From assembly GCA_963798455.1 (NCBI GenBank), contig CAWCTD010000003.1, forward strand, positions 1,116,001 to 1,180,000: a DNA stretch of 64,000 nucleotides, in the 5' to 3' direction. Source of the DNA: CAWCTD01 sp963798455 (lineage in GTDB: Bacteria; Acidobacteriota; Terriglobia; Bryobacterales; Bryobacteraceae). Below are positions 28,661-37,573 of this stretch, piece by piece; positions within the stretch are counted from its first letter, which is position 1; each line of letters starts with the position of its first letter. Below the pieces are notes generated by a model, which made no database searches, was not told where the DNA came from, and saw only the letters and a program-made list of their open reading frames with translations. The position numbers were made by a program, and so were the translations under genes.

Positions 28661-29941
28661 CTAGGCAACCACCACGTCCCAACCGAACCCCGGCCTGTCC
28701 AATGGCCGGGTGTAAATCCCTTCCGGGCCACGCGTGATCTGGTGCTCTTCTTCCCATTGCTTATAGACTTCCGGCGGTCCGCCGGCCGGCGGCCAGAAGA
28801 ACTCGGCCCAGGGCGAGTTGGGGGTCGCCATGATGAAATGCGTGGCAAAAGGAGATGATCCGCCCAGGTGGGGAATCACCGGGATGTCGTAGGCGGCGGC
28901 AATCGCCGCAATCCGGCGCAATTCCGTCAGTCCGCCCGCCCACTGGATATCGGGCTGCCATACGTGTGCGCTACTGTGTTCGGCCAGCCGTCGGAACTGG
29001 TACCGGGTGTAGAGGTGCTCCCCGGTGGTAATGCGGCACGTGTTGATCCGCGCTTTAAGCCGCGCGTGACCTTCATAATCGTCCGCCATCAGAGGCTCTT
29101 CGATCCAGTTCACGCGGTAGGGCGCCACCGCTTCAGCCAGCTCGAGGGTGTAGGGTTCGGTGAGCGCCATCCAGCAGTCCAACATGATCTCGCCGTTCGG
29201 ACCGAGCTGTTCCCGGATGTACTTCACCAATTCGGTGTTCCTTCTCAATCCCTCCTGAAACTCCCGTACCGGCTTTGTGTGCCCTGGTGTCCCAAACGGA
29301 AGCGCCAGCTTGATCTTCGTGAACCCGATTTCTTTCTTCCACCGGATGTCGTTGAGCGTAGCGTAGGAAGGAATACGGGTCTTGGTTTCACCACCGATGA
29401 GTTTGTACACAGGCATGCCGGTGGCCTTGCCGATAATGTCCCAGAGCGCAAGGTCTATGCCGCTGATGGCGTGAATCACGGCTCCCGTCATGCCGTAGGC
29501 CAGCGAGCCCTGATACATGCGGTCCCACAGTCTGGTCACGTCGAACGGGTCCTCACCGATGACATATCTCGACAGGCCCTGCACATGCGGCGGGCCTCCG
29601 TTCCCTCCGCGGCCGAAACCTGTCACCCCTTTGTCGGTCGTAATCTCGACCGTGAAGGCTCCGCCCACTCCTGGGAAGATCGGCACGTTTGGATTGTGCA
29701 TGCGACCTTGTGAGTCACCCTGGCTGCCCAGGATCTTGGCGACTTCCGGCTCGGTCGGTTCTGCCTTGTACTGAGGCAGTTGCCGTCTGCCCCGGACCTC
29801 CACGAGTCTTACGCCCGTGATCTTGAGGCCGCTCTTTTCCGCTTGAAACGCCAGGGGCGGGGCGGCCTCCGCGTCTTCCCGCGAGCCGAGCGTCGCGGCG
29901 GCAGCCAGTGGAGCCACCCGCAGTAAGCTTCTACGATTCAT
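28661..29941 (-). CDS. Exported L-rhamnonate-dehydratase-like enzyme (duplicate 2)
   Basis: A 426-residue paralog of the product of 27360-28643. Leader MNRRSLLRVAPLAAAATLG. The same catalytic motifs appear: KIKLALPFG, MLDCWMALTE, WIEEPLMADDY, TTGEHLYTRY and VIPHLGGSSP. Compared with its twin it has a four-residue insert around TPGHTKPVREF and a different N-terminal third, while the last 70 residues are nearly the same. GGAAAG lies 7 nt before the ATG. Middle gene of the trio. Keeping both copies may mean different substrates, since the divergence is concentrated in the capping domain, the part that sets specificity in this superfamily. Confidence 0.82.
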   Translation of the reverse strand: MNRRSLLRVAPLAAAATLGSREDAEAAPPLAFQAEKSGLKITGVRLVEVRGRRQLPQYKAEPTEPEVAKILGSQGDSQGRMHNPNVPIFPGVGGAFTVEITTDKGVTGFGRGGNGGPPHVQGLSRYVIGEDPFDVTRLWDRMYQGSLAYGMTGAVIHAISGIDLALWDIIGKATGMPVYKLIGGETKTRIPSYATLNDIRWKKEIGFTKIKLALPFGTPGHTKPVREFQEGLRRNTELVKYIREQLGPNGEIMLDCWMALTEPYTLELAEAVAPYRVNWIEEPLMADDYEGHARLKARINTCRITTGEHLYTRYQFRRLAEHSSAHVWQPDIQWAGGLTELRRIAAIAAAYDIPVIPHLGGSSPFATHFIMATPNSPWAEFFWPPAGGPPEVYKQWEEEHQITRGPEGIYTRPLDRPGFGWDVVVA

Positions 29942-29956
29942 CGTTTCTTTCCAATC

Positions 29957-31264
29957 CTAGGTGTCGATTCGCACCATCATCTTGTCCATGACGCCGCGGT
30001 CAAGCTCGAGTCCAAGACCTGGCTTGGTCAGCGCGGGAACGAATCCGTCCTTGTCAATCCGGAACTTGTCAATGATGTAGGGACGGTCCGAGGAACCCGT
30101 CGGCTGCATCATCTCGAAGTAGATGTTGTTTGGCATGGCCAGTTCCATGTGGAAGTGCACTGCATGCTCGTACGCATCGCCCCAGTTGTGCGGCACGCAC
30201 TCCATGCCGAAGACTTCCGCCGTCTTAGCCAGCTTCATACCGGCGGTGATGCCGCCGATGCGGCCCGCGATAAACCGGAGTACATCCATGCCTCGGTACC
30301 GTATGAACTGGTCGTACTGATACATGGAGGTAAACAACTCTCCCATGTGGACCGGGGTGTCAATGTTGCGGCACAACTCCACGCAGCCTTCGAGATCCAC
30401 CGAGGGCAGCGGGTCTTCCATACCGTTGTAATTCAATTGGTCCAGCACGCGACCCATCTTCAACGCCATCTCGCGGGTATAGGCGCCCACCCGGTCGTGG
30501 ATCAGCAGCATGTCGTCGCCGGCTGTTTGGCGGACCGCCTTGGCTACTTCGATATCCAGTTTCAGGTCGACGCCCCCCTGAGCCCGGACCACTGATGTCG
30601 GAGCACCAAATTGTGCTCCTCCGCTAGATGTCGGGACCCATGGCGGGTGGATCTTATACGCTTTGTAGCCTTCGGACTTGGCCCGCTTCACATCTTCGAC
30701 GAAGGCCTCCACGGTGCTGAGGTGCTGTGAGCTTGCATATGCCAGCACCTTATCCCTGTAAGCTCCCAGGATTCTGTAAACCGGGAGGTTCACAGCCTTG
30801 CCAATGATGTCCCACAGCAGGTAGTCGATGGCGGCTGAATTCGGATTCGCGGCTTCCCTGCGTCTCACCGGGTCCCATATGGAGGTGAGCGCGGCAACGT
30901 CCAGTGCATTCCGTCCAACCAACAGACCTCTGGCGTATTCCAGGAATCCGGCGCGCGCCGGAAAATTGCCTTCAATCCCGCTGTTGGTCACGACGGAGGC
31001 AAGACCTCCCCCGCCGCCCGCAGGCAGGTTTCCACGCCCCCCCGCCCGGGCCCCGGCGCCGGGCGGCACGCCGCCGCGTGCTCCTCCGCCTGTCATTACG
31101 TAGACTTTGACTTCCTTGATCGTCAGATCGGGCAGATCCCGCGGTTTGACCCCGACTGCCTGGGCAGCCGCCGCGACCGGGTTGGCGAGGGCTGAGACAA
31201 CCGCCGCCGCGCCGGTTGCGGAGCCGCCTAGCAAACTGCGACGTGAAACGTTCAGCTTTGACAT
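29957..31264 (-). CDS. Exported enolase-superfamily dehydratase with long Gly-rich insert
   Basis: A 435-residue protein and the first gene of the dehydratase trio. The leader NVSRRSLLGGSATGAAA is Tat-like, and AAGGAAAGGA precedes the ATG. It belongs with the genes at 9694 and 25786: YKIHPPWVP, LLIHDRVG, GMEDPLP, VHMGELF and PHNWGD give Lys, Asp, Glu, Glu and His at the expected positions. Residues 57-88 are a Gly/Ala/Arg/Pro-rich insert in the first capping-domain loop; the paralog at 9694 has only a few residues there. A second insert (TSSGGAQFGAPTSV) follows the Lys motif. The terminator at 31312 separates it from the receptor gene upstream. Confidence 0.82.
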   Translation of the reverse strand: MSKLNVSRRSLLGGSATGAAAVVSALANPVAAAAQAVGVKPRDLPDLTIKEVKVYVMTGGGARGGVPPGAGARAGGRGNLPAGGGGGLASVVTNSGIEGNFPARAGFLEYARGLLVGRNALDVAALTSIWDPVRRREAANPNSAAIDYLLWDIIGKAVNLPVYRILGAYRDKVLAYASSQHLSTVEAFVEDVKRAKSEGYKAYKIHPPWVPTSSGGAQFGAPTSVVRAQGGVDLKLDIEVAKAVRQTAGDDMLLIHDRVGAYTREMALKMGRVLDQLNYNGMEDPLPSVDLEGCVELCRNIDTPVHMGELFTSMYQYDQFIRYRGMDVLRFIAGRIGGITAGMKLAKTAEVFGMECVPHNWGDAYEHAVHFHMELAMPNNIYFEMMQPTGSSDRPYIIDKFRIDKDGFVPALTKPGLGLELDRGVMDKMMVRIDT

Positions 31265-31311
31265 GATTCCTTTCCTTATCTTGTTCGCTGTGTCTTCCTG
31301 ACTTCACTGCG

Positions 31312-31345
31312 AAAAACATCGGGGGCGTCAGTTGAGAACGCCCCC
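31312..31345 (-). terminator. Rho-independent terminator after the second receptor
   Basis: GGGGGCGT (31321-31328) pairs with ACGCCCCC (31338-31345) across a 9-nt loop. Read on the minus strand, the stem is followed by a T5 run (complement of 31312-31316). It lies 34 bp after the receptor stop and 48 bp before the next start, so it should end the receptor message before the dehydratase trio. Confidence 0.75.
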
Positions 31346-31379
31346 CGGCAACAACATAATAATGCGCCTTCGGGAGCGC

Positions 31380-34300
31380 TCAGAAAGTGAACTTAGCGGT
31401 AAACGTCAGCCAACGGCAGGCCGTCGCGCTGTTGCTCGTGATAACCCCAAAGTTAGTATTTGTCGGATCCAGACTCGGGGCGCCGAAGTGAGACCGGTTT
31501 AGAACGTTGATCGCGTTCATCCCGAGTTGGAATCTCAGCTTCTCCGTCAACGATATGCTCCGCTGAATGCTGGAATTCAGGAGCCGGGTCTTGTCCCGGC
31601 GCAGGCCGTCAATCAGCGTCGGGAAAAGCCGCGCTTGAAAACCGGTGGGCACCTTAGCCGGATCCTTCTCGAACCCGGCGTTGGTATTGAACCACTGGTT
31701 CAGGGTGTTGCCGCCTTTCTTGATGTCGTCAATGTTCCCGTAGAAGAATATATTCCCCCAGCTCAGCAGCGGTCCGGGCTGTTGTTCGAAGGTGCCGGCA
31801 AGCTGCCAGCCGCCGAGGATCGCGTTCATGACGCCTGTCTTCAGCCACGTCCCTCCCTTGCCGAACGGCAACTGATACACTCCGCTGCCGGTGATCCGGT
31901 ACGGCATTGCATTCGTGCTGGGCAGCCATTGCGTCGGCGCCAGGTCGTATTCGTTGAGAACGGTGGACCACTCCTTGGCGTTGTTGAAGCTCAACCCCAT
32001 GTTCATGCTGAAGCCTTTCGCCAGGCGGCGTTGGAACTGTATATCCAGAGAATGGACCTTCACCTTCCGCAAAGGGAGATTGTTGGCCGTCAGACTACTC
32101 ATCTCGGGGAAGGCCCTCAGAAGCTGGTTCTTAGCGATGGTCGGGCTGGTGAAGAACGAGACTGCGGAAAGCCGGCTGTAGAGCAACGGGTTGGATGTCT
32201 TCAGAGACGCGAAGTTGTTGATGTAGAACGGATTCGTGACGTTGGAGTTCATATCGCTGGCCAGGGCGCTGTTGCGAACCTTCGTCGTGTTCCAGTATTG
32301 GGCCGGCAGCGGGTCCACCTTGACATTCATGCCGGCATTGCCGCTATAGATACCGGTGTAATCCACTTCGATGGCCATATTCGGAGTCAGTTGCCTCTGA
32401 AGGCTTGCTCTCCAGCGCTGTAATCGAGCGTGTTCTTGCTGGAGATTCCCGTAGCTGAATGAGGTGCCGGCCGCCATCATCGCCCCCAGAGCGTTGCCGT
32501 AAGGGACTTCGAAGCGCGTGCCATCGGCTCGGACCGGGAACGGGTCCGTAAGCACGGAGATGCCCGCGGCCGGGTTGCCGCTGTTCCAGGTCTGGCCGAA
32601 GTTGTTGCTGGAAACGTCGGTCGTGCTATTGCTGTAACCGAGCTGGTTGGGAACCTGAAAGGTGGCGTTCAACGTGTCGTAATACATCCCGTACCCGCCC
32701 CGCACGACCGTCTTCTGATTGACCTCCCACGCGAATGCGAAGCGAGGCATCGCCATGACCTGGTTTTTCCAGGCCCGCCGGCCCAACCCTTGGGAGTTCG
32801 CGTACAGCGATCCTCCCAGCACCGCAAAGCTGCTGGCCGGAAGTTCCTTCAGAGGATTGGCCGCATAGGCGGCCGTTGCCGCGTCGGAGATCGGCAGCTT
32901 AACGTTCGGATCCCAACCCACCAGCATGCGGTTGTAGCGCTCGGTCATCCCTAATTCGTACTCGAGCCGCACACCGAAATTCAAGGTCAGTGAACGCGTT
33001 ACCCGCCAGGCCTCCTGGGCATAGCCTGCATAATAGGGATTCTGGCTGGCGTAGGTGTCATTGGCGGTTACGGTACTGGTGGTCGGGACTCCCAGCATGA
33101 AGGCGGCCCAGCTTAAGCCGAGGTTGCCGGCGGGCGCCACCGAGGTGTCGTCGTTCTTGCGGGTGTAAGTGTTGTCGAAGGCGAACGAGCCCGCCGAGGT
33201 GCCGGGATTGATCTCGGTGCGGGAAAGATACCGGATATCCGTGCCGAACTTCAGCGTGTGCCGGCCGAGGACTTCGGTCACATCCACGGACCCCTGAGTG
33301 TTCCGCGTGTGCCACCCGCGCGCACCCCCCTTGCCGAGCGGGTCATACCCGGCCCACGAAACCGTGGGAAGGGTGCACTTGGTCAGGATGCACTTCTGAT
33401 CCATGTAAGCCGGTAGGCCTACGTCGGTTGGCTTGAAGGACGAGGCCTTGATATAGTCGGCTCCCTCGAAAAAGTTGTTCGCGGTCACCTGAGCGCTGAT
33501 CACGGTTTGCGCGCTTCTGGCATAAGTCCAGTTCGCCGTCCCGGAGAGTTGTCTCCGAACCGTGTCATCCGACATCAAGCCGGGGGTGTTATAGTATGTC
33601 CAGTCATTCAGCGCTTCCGTGAAATGGCTGCGGCTCCACCGGAAGAAAAAGCGGTGCTTGTCGGAGAGGTTATAGTCCAAGCGATTGCCCCAGATCTGGT
33701 TGTGGACCAGGTCGGGTGCGCCCGCAGTCCGATAGTTATTGAAGGGCTCCTGGTTCGCACTTAGCGGGTCGGCGTTGGAGAGCGGGAGAAGCTTGAGATA
33801 GGCGTTGTACATCGGGTTGATGACTCTGGTGCTCGGAATCTTGTTCCCGGTGAACGGCTGCCGGATATAGTGTCCGGGGCGCGCCGGATCGGGGGCGACG
33901 GTCAGGGGATCGTAAATCTGGTACTGTGGGTTCACGTTGAGAAGCGAGGAGAAATCGCCGGCCCGGGCTGCCGCGGTCGGAACCGTGTTCACCCCGGTTG
34001 CATTTACCCCGATGCGGAAATCGTAGTTCCAGGAGTAGTTCAGAAAGAAGAAGAACTTGTCCTTGCCGTTGATCACTTTCGGAATGTACACTGGCCCGCC
34101 AAGGGTCAGCGCGACGCTCTTGCCGGTTCCGGCTGGCAGGATCGGTTTTGAGGCCAGTTGGTCGGCCATGGCGGTGTTTCCAGCGGCCTTCGCGTTGGCG
34201 ATATTGCGCCAATAAGTCTGCCTCTGAAAGAAGTTGGCGGAGTTCCAGCGCAGGTTCCAGTATTGCCCGCTGGCGGACCCGTGCGGGTCGTTCACGCCGC

Positions 34301-35024
34301 TGCGGGTCATCATGGTAATCCCGAGGCCGGTGCCATGTCCGAAAGCGGCGTCAAAGTTGGCGGTATCCACCCGCATCTCCTGAATCATTTCGCTATTGGG
34401 AGAGACCGCCAGCCGCCGGTCGCTGCCGTTATTGCTGCCTCCGTCGATCGTCCACTCGTTCCCCCCGACGGCGCCCAGGGCGGTCGTATCCAGTGAAGTC
34501 CTGTTGACATAACCTTGGGCGACGTACTGCACGTCGGCTGAGGCATTCACCGCGGGAACAAATCTGGCCATCAAGACCGTCATGTTGGAGAAAACCGGCA
34601 GTGATTCCACGCTTTGCCGACCGAGGTTTTGCCCGGCCGTGACGGTATTGGTGTCAAGCAACGGCGCCTCGGTGGTAACCGTAACCGACTCGCTGACCGC
34701 GCCGACTTCCAGCGTCAGGCCCAGCGACATGTGCTGGCTGACTGAAAGCACGAGGCCGCTTCGGACCAATTTCTTGAATCCGGGGACCTCCACCGTTACC
34801 TCGTAGTTGCCTGGCAACAGGAGCGGCGCCAGATAGTAGCCGCTGCTGTTGGTTTTCAGTTGGGTCGTCACTTTGGTGTCCAGGTTGGTCACCGTGATCA
34901 CCGCCCCTGGAGTAATGGCGCCCTGCGGGTCGACGACCGTTCCGGAAATGTCTCCTCTGGTGTCCTGGGCGGCGGCAAAAGCTGCGCCCAGAAGGGACAA
35001 AACAAACAGCTTGTAAAGTCGCAT
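31380..35024 (-). CDS. TonB-dependent receptor with carboxypeptidase-regulatory domain
   Basis: A 1214-residue outer-membrane receptor, the second in the window. The ATG used has GAGGGG 5 nt upstream; a GTG 15 nt earlier is possible. A signal peptide (LFVLSLLGAAFAAAQ) is followed by the regulatory beta-sandwich (ISGTVVDPQGAITPGAVITV), the plug region (QSVESLPVFSNM) and a long barrel ending in LTFTAKFTF with the required terminal Phe. It lacks the LNGR motif seen in the first receptor and is only distantly similar to it. Its promoter region has no CCAAC-type operator but contains a different dyad at 35157. Ligand unknown; the neighbouring dehydratase trio suggests a carbohydrate. Confidence 0.9.
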   Translation of the reverse strand: MRLYKLFVLSLLGAAFAAAQDTRGDISGTVVDPQGAITPGAVITVTNLDTKVTTQLKTNSSGYYLAPLLLPGNYEVTVEVPGFKKLVRSGLVLSVSQHMSLGLTLEVGAVSESVTVTTEAPLLDTNTVTAGQNLGRQSVESLPVFSNMTVLMARFVPAVNASADVQYVAQGYVNRTSLDTTALGAVGGNEWTIDGGSNNGSDRRLAVSPNSEMIQEMRVDTANFDAAFGHGTGLGITMMTRSGVNDPHGSASGQYWNLRWNSANFFQRQTYWRNIANAKAAGNTAMADQLASKPILPAGTGKSVALTLGGPVYIPKVINGKDKFFFFLNYSWNYDFRIGVNATGVNTVPTAAARAGDFSSLLNVNPQYQIYDPLTVAPDPARPGHYIRQPFTGNKIPSTRVINPMYNAYLKLLPLSNADPLSANQEPFNNYRTAGAPDLVHNQIWGNRLDYNLSDKHRFFFRWSRSHFTEALNDWTYYNTPGLMSDDTVRRQLSGTANWTYARSAQTVISAQVTANNFFEGADYIKASSFKPTDVGLPAYMDQKCILTKCTLPTVSWAGYDPLGKGGARGWHTRNTQGSVDVTEVLGRHTLKFGTDIRYLSRTEINPGTSAGSFAFDNTYTRKNDDTSVAPAGNLGLSWAAFMLGVPTTSTVTANDTYASQNPYYAGYAQEAWRVTRSLTLNFGVRLEYELGMTERYNRMLVGWDPNVKLPISDAATAAYAANPLKELPASSFAVLGGSLYANSQGLGRRAWKNQVMAMPRFAFAWEVNQKTVVRGGYGMYYDTLNATFQVPNQLGYSNSTTDVSSNNFGQTWNSGNPAAGISVLTDPFPVRADGTRFEVPYGNALGAMMAAGTSFSYGNLQQEHARLQRWRASLQRQLTPNMAIEVDYTGIYSGNAGMNVKVDPLPAQYWNTTKVRNSALASDMNSNVTNPFYINNFASLKTSNPLLYSRLSAVSFFTSPTIAKNQLLRAFPEMSSLTANNLPLRKVKVHSLDIQFQRRLAKGFSMNMGLSFNNAKEWSTVLNEYDLAPTQWLPSTNAMPYRITGSGVYQLPFGKGGTWLKTGVMNAILGGWQLAGTFEQQPGPLLSWGNIFFYGNIDDIKKGGNTLNQWFNTNAGFEKDPAKVPTGFQARLFPTLIDGLRRDKTRLLNSSIQRSISLTEKLRFQLGMNAINVLNRSHFGAPSLDPTNTNFGVITSNSATACRWLTFTAKFTF

Positions 35025-35156
35025 ATGGCCCCTCGCCACTCTTCGCCTGAGACCCCTGACTTAAGCGGAGGTGGCTCTTCTCGAAACCCGTTGCAAACAG
35101 CTACTCGACGCTCCTAAAAAGACCCGACGCGCGGGAAGGAGTTGCCCTGCCTCGCT

Positions 35157-35170
35157 TCAACCTGGGTTGA
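35157..35170. promoter_or_regulatory. Dyad upstream of the second receptor
   Basis: TCAACC-TG-GGTTGA is a perfect 6-bp inverted repeat with a 2-bp centre, about 130 bp before the receptor start. It lies in a 317-bp stretch (35025-35341) that otherwise shows no gene. A regulator-binding role is possible; there is no second copy in the window. Confidence 0.35.
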
Positions 35171-35341
35171 GCTGTTTTGTCGCCCTGATCCTGTGAGCGA
35201 GACTTGGTTGATTTTAATGCCATGGTCGTGAGGTGTCAATAGCGAACGCGGCAAAGAGCCTAATTAAAATTCCTGCATCTCGGGGCCGACGAGCAACACG
35301 TGTTACTAGCCGGACGCCGGCCGATGATGGTGTAAGGTCAT

Positions 35342-35449
35342 CTAGATCGTCTTTGCCAGGAAGCCGCCGCCCACCGTCAGGATCGAGCCGGTGACGAACG
35401 AGGAAGCGGTCGCAGAGGCCAGATACGGGGCGGCGCCGGCGGGACGCCC
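35342..35449 (-). pseudogene. C-terminal remnant of a short-chain dehydrogenase gene
   Basis: The last 36 or so codons of a classical SDR survive: GRPAGAAPYLASATASSFVT followed by GSILTVGGGFLAKTI and a stop. In intact SDRs this region reads GRPEEVAxxxxFLASDxASxxTGxxLxVDGGxxA, so one residue pair is missing and the GG loop is altered. The Rossmann core and the YxxxK site are gone. It runs head-on into the enolase remnant that starts at 35450, marking a rearrangement junction. Confidence 0.72.
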
Positions 35450-35653
35450 CACGTCGAGAGCCTGGCGCGCTTCTTGGTCGGGGCAGCCCCATTCGACATG
35501 GCTAAGCTCTGGGACCTCATGTATTTGAGTTCCTTGGCGGACGGCAGGGCCGGGGCCGTGATCTACGCCATCAGCGGGCTCGACATGGCTTCGTGGGACA
35601 TCATCGGCAACGCCACCGGCCGGCCCGTCTGCAAGTTGGTTGGCGGTGAAACC
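35450..35653 (+). pseudogene. Internal fragment of an enolase-superfamily dehydratase gene
   Basis: Sixty-eight codons encode HVESLARFLVGAAPFD, then KLWDLMYLSSLADGRAGAVI and SGLDMASWDIIGNATGRPV, ending at VGGET. This matches residues 128-193 of the protein encoded at 27360 (HVESLARSLVGADPFD and so on). Both ends of the gene are missing. It is evidence of a further dehydratase copy that was broken by rearrangement. Confidence 0.8.
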
Positions 35654-35801
35654 CTGGACAGTCCGGGCGGAGGAGGGAGGGGATGGAGAGCTGTATGAGA
35701 AATCGCTTGAAATGAGGCGCTTTCGGCTTTTGCGTACCCGTAGGAGCCGGAGTTGGCCCCTTCCTGGGTCGCCGCAGTCGCTCCGAGTCAAAGAGACTCA
35801 T

Positions 35802-35827
35802 CCAACGGAAGCGGTTGGCTATACAAT
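35802..35827 (+). promoter_or_regulatory. Shared operator plus -10 box (copy D)
   Basis: CCAACGGAAGCGGTTGG (35802-35818) is followed after 3 bp by TACAAT (35822-35827). The dehydratase ATG lies 47 bp further on. AAAGAGACT precedes the dyad, matching the purine-rich block of the other copies. Confidence 0.75.
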
Positions 35828-35874
35828 ACAAGCGATGATCCCAAAACGGAGATTGCGGATTGGAGACTAACTCT

Positions 35875-37086
35875 ATGGATCGCAGAAATTTCTTGATGAG
35901 TTCAGTGGCCACGTTGGCCGCGCTGCCTGCTGCGCTTCCTTTTCAGGATGAAAAGAGCAAGCTCAAGATCACGGGCGTTCGACTGGTGCGGACCCGGCGC
36001 GCCAAGCCGCAAGAGCCGTACACTCCGCCCCCCGGCGCCCACTTGGACCTGGGTGCGGGGGGCGCCACCCCGATGTCCTTCTATCCGGACTTCAAGCCGA
36101 AGGGTGGCCGGTCCGGGATGAGCAGTTTCACGGTGGAGATTTCCACCGATAAGGGCGTGAAAGGCTACGGCAGCGGTGGGCCCGGCGGCGGACCGATCGT
36201 GGAGAATCATCTTGCCGGGTTGCTCCTGGATCAAGATCCGTTTAACGTCGAGCGTCTGTGGGACATCATGTGGCGTTCCACAATCTCCTACGACTGGAAG
36301 GGCGTGGCGATGCACGCGATGAGCGGCGTGGATCTGGCGCTTTGGGATCTGATTGGAAATGCGACGGGACTGCCAGTATACAAGCTTCTCGGAGGGGCTG
36401 TCCGCGACCAAGTCCCCTGTTATGCCACTGGGAACGATGTCGAGGTTTACGCCAAAATGGGCTTCAAGAGGATAAAGAATGCGTTCCCATTGCCCCCCGC
36501 GGCCGGCCGCGCCGGCATGAGAAAGAACGTGGAACTGATCAAGCGAACCCGGGATGCCCTCGGTCCGGATGGCGATATCATGCTGGATTGCTGGATGGGA
36601 CTTACCGAGAATTACACCCTCGAGCTGGTCCAGATGATGGCGCCGTATCGACTGTACTGGGTGGAAGAGCCCCTTCCACCGTACGACTACACGGGGTATG
36701 CCCGGTTGAAAGACAAACTTAAACCGGTTCTCGTTGCCACGGGTGAGCACGAATACGGGCGTCAAGGCTTCCGGCAGCTCCTGGAACACAACTCAGCGGA
36801 CATCTGGCAACCAGATGTACACTGGGGCGGCGGAGGGATGACCGAGGTTCGCCGGATCGCGGCGCTGGGATCCGTTTATGACATTCCTGTGATTCCGCAT
36901 GGCGGAGGGGCGCGGGACGTGATCCATTACGCGATGGCTACGGTCAACTGCCCTTTGGCCGAGATGTATATGCCGGCTCCCACCCAGCAGTACGAAGAGG
37001 AGAACCAGCTCACGCGGGGGCCCGAAGGGGTCTACACGAGGGCCTCGGAGAAGCCAGGATTTGGCTGGGATTTCATCGTGTCGTAG
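35875..37086 (+). CDS. Exported L-rhamnonate-dehydratase-like enzyme
   Basis: A 403-residue enolase-superfamily protein. The ATG chosen has GGAG 9 nt upstream and starts the Tat-like leader MDRRNFLMSSVATLAALPA; a TTG 15 nt earlier is less likely. The barrel carries RIKNAFP (Lys), MLDCWMGL (Asp), WVEEPLPP (Glu), VATGEHEYG (Glu) and VIPHGGG (His). MLDCWM, YxGYARLK and TGEHE closely follow RhmD-type L-rhamnonate dehydratases. It is a relative of the duplicated pair at 27360 and 28661 but more divergent. Transcribed alone from the operator-linked promoter at 35802; the next gene downstream is broken. Confidence 0.83.
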   Translation: MDRRNFLMSSVATLAALPAALPFQDEKSKLKITGVRLVRTRRAKPQEPYTPPPGAHLDLGAGGATPMSFYPDFKPKGGRSGMSSFTVEISTDKGVKGYGSGGPGGGPIVENHLAGLLLDQDPFNVERLWDIMWRSTISYDWKGVAMHAMSGVDLALWDLIGNATGLPVYKLLGGAVRDQVPCYATGNDVEVYAKMGFKRIKNAFPLPPAAGRAGMRKNVELIKRTRDALGPDGDIMLDCWMGLTENYTLELVQMMAPYRLYWVEEPLPPYDYTGYARLKDKLKPVLVATGEHEYGRQGFRQLLEHNSADIWQPDVHWGGGGMTEVRRIAALGSVYDIPVIPHGGGARDVIHYAMATVNCPLAEMYMPAPTQQYEEENQLTRGPEGVYTRASEKPGFGWDFIVS

Positions 37087-37294
37087 TTGAACATGTGATT
37101 GATGGCTGCCGGGAAGCCAAAACGGAAATCGCGCTTCACTTCGGCGAGGGTGTGGTACGCAGACGCGCCGTCTGGCCAATAGCTCGTTGAATTCACAAAC
37201 CATCGCCGCGTGCGATCCTGAGCGTTTATGCCCATCTCGACCCGCTCCTCTCTGGGCCTCGTTCGCTGCTTCCGGACCATTCACAAAGTGGTGG

Positions 37295-37429
37295 TTGACC
37301 TCTGTCGGTTCCTACTCCTTTTATGCATTCATGATCATGGAATTGGGTAGGCGGAACATTCTTGATCACAACGTCACCGCCCATCCGACGGCTGAGTGGA
37401 CACTCCAGCAATTCCGAGAGGCACTGCGG
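37295..37429 (+). pseudogene. Fragment of an integrase-core transposase
   Basis: In the 487-bp gap 37087-37573, 45 codons encode LTSVGSYSFYAFMIMELGRR and NVTAHPTAEWTLQQFREAL. The segment NVTAHPTAEWTxQQ is characteristic of rve-type integrase-core transposases widespread in acidobacteria. Ends and catalytic residues are missing. The rest of the gap shows no convincing gene. Confidence 0.6.
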
Positions 37430-37573
37430 GGCGGCCATCACGAGGCCCGGGTGGAGCAATTGCGGACTACAGCCCGGTGTATGCTGAACACCAGCCAGGG
37501 TGCGAAAATGAATTCTGGGTAGAATGCACTCACAAGAATATTTGAATCGGAAGTGCCTAAGAGGAGTGATTGC

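Noticed and set aside
35157..35170. A fifth copy of the CCAAC-type operator
   Set aside because: The TCAACC-TG-GGTTGA dyad has a 2-bp centre, not 7 bp, and has no -10 box 3 bp downstream.
37032..37280. 82-codon minus-strand frame overlapping the 3' end of the dehydratase at 35875
   Set aside because: It overlaps a well-supported gene and shows no recognisable family; it could hide a small fragment of another gene, but nothing confirms it.
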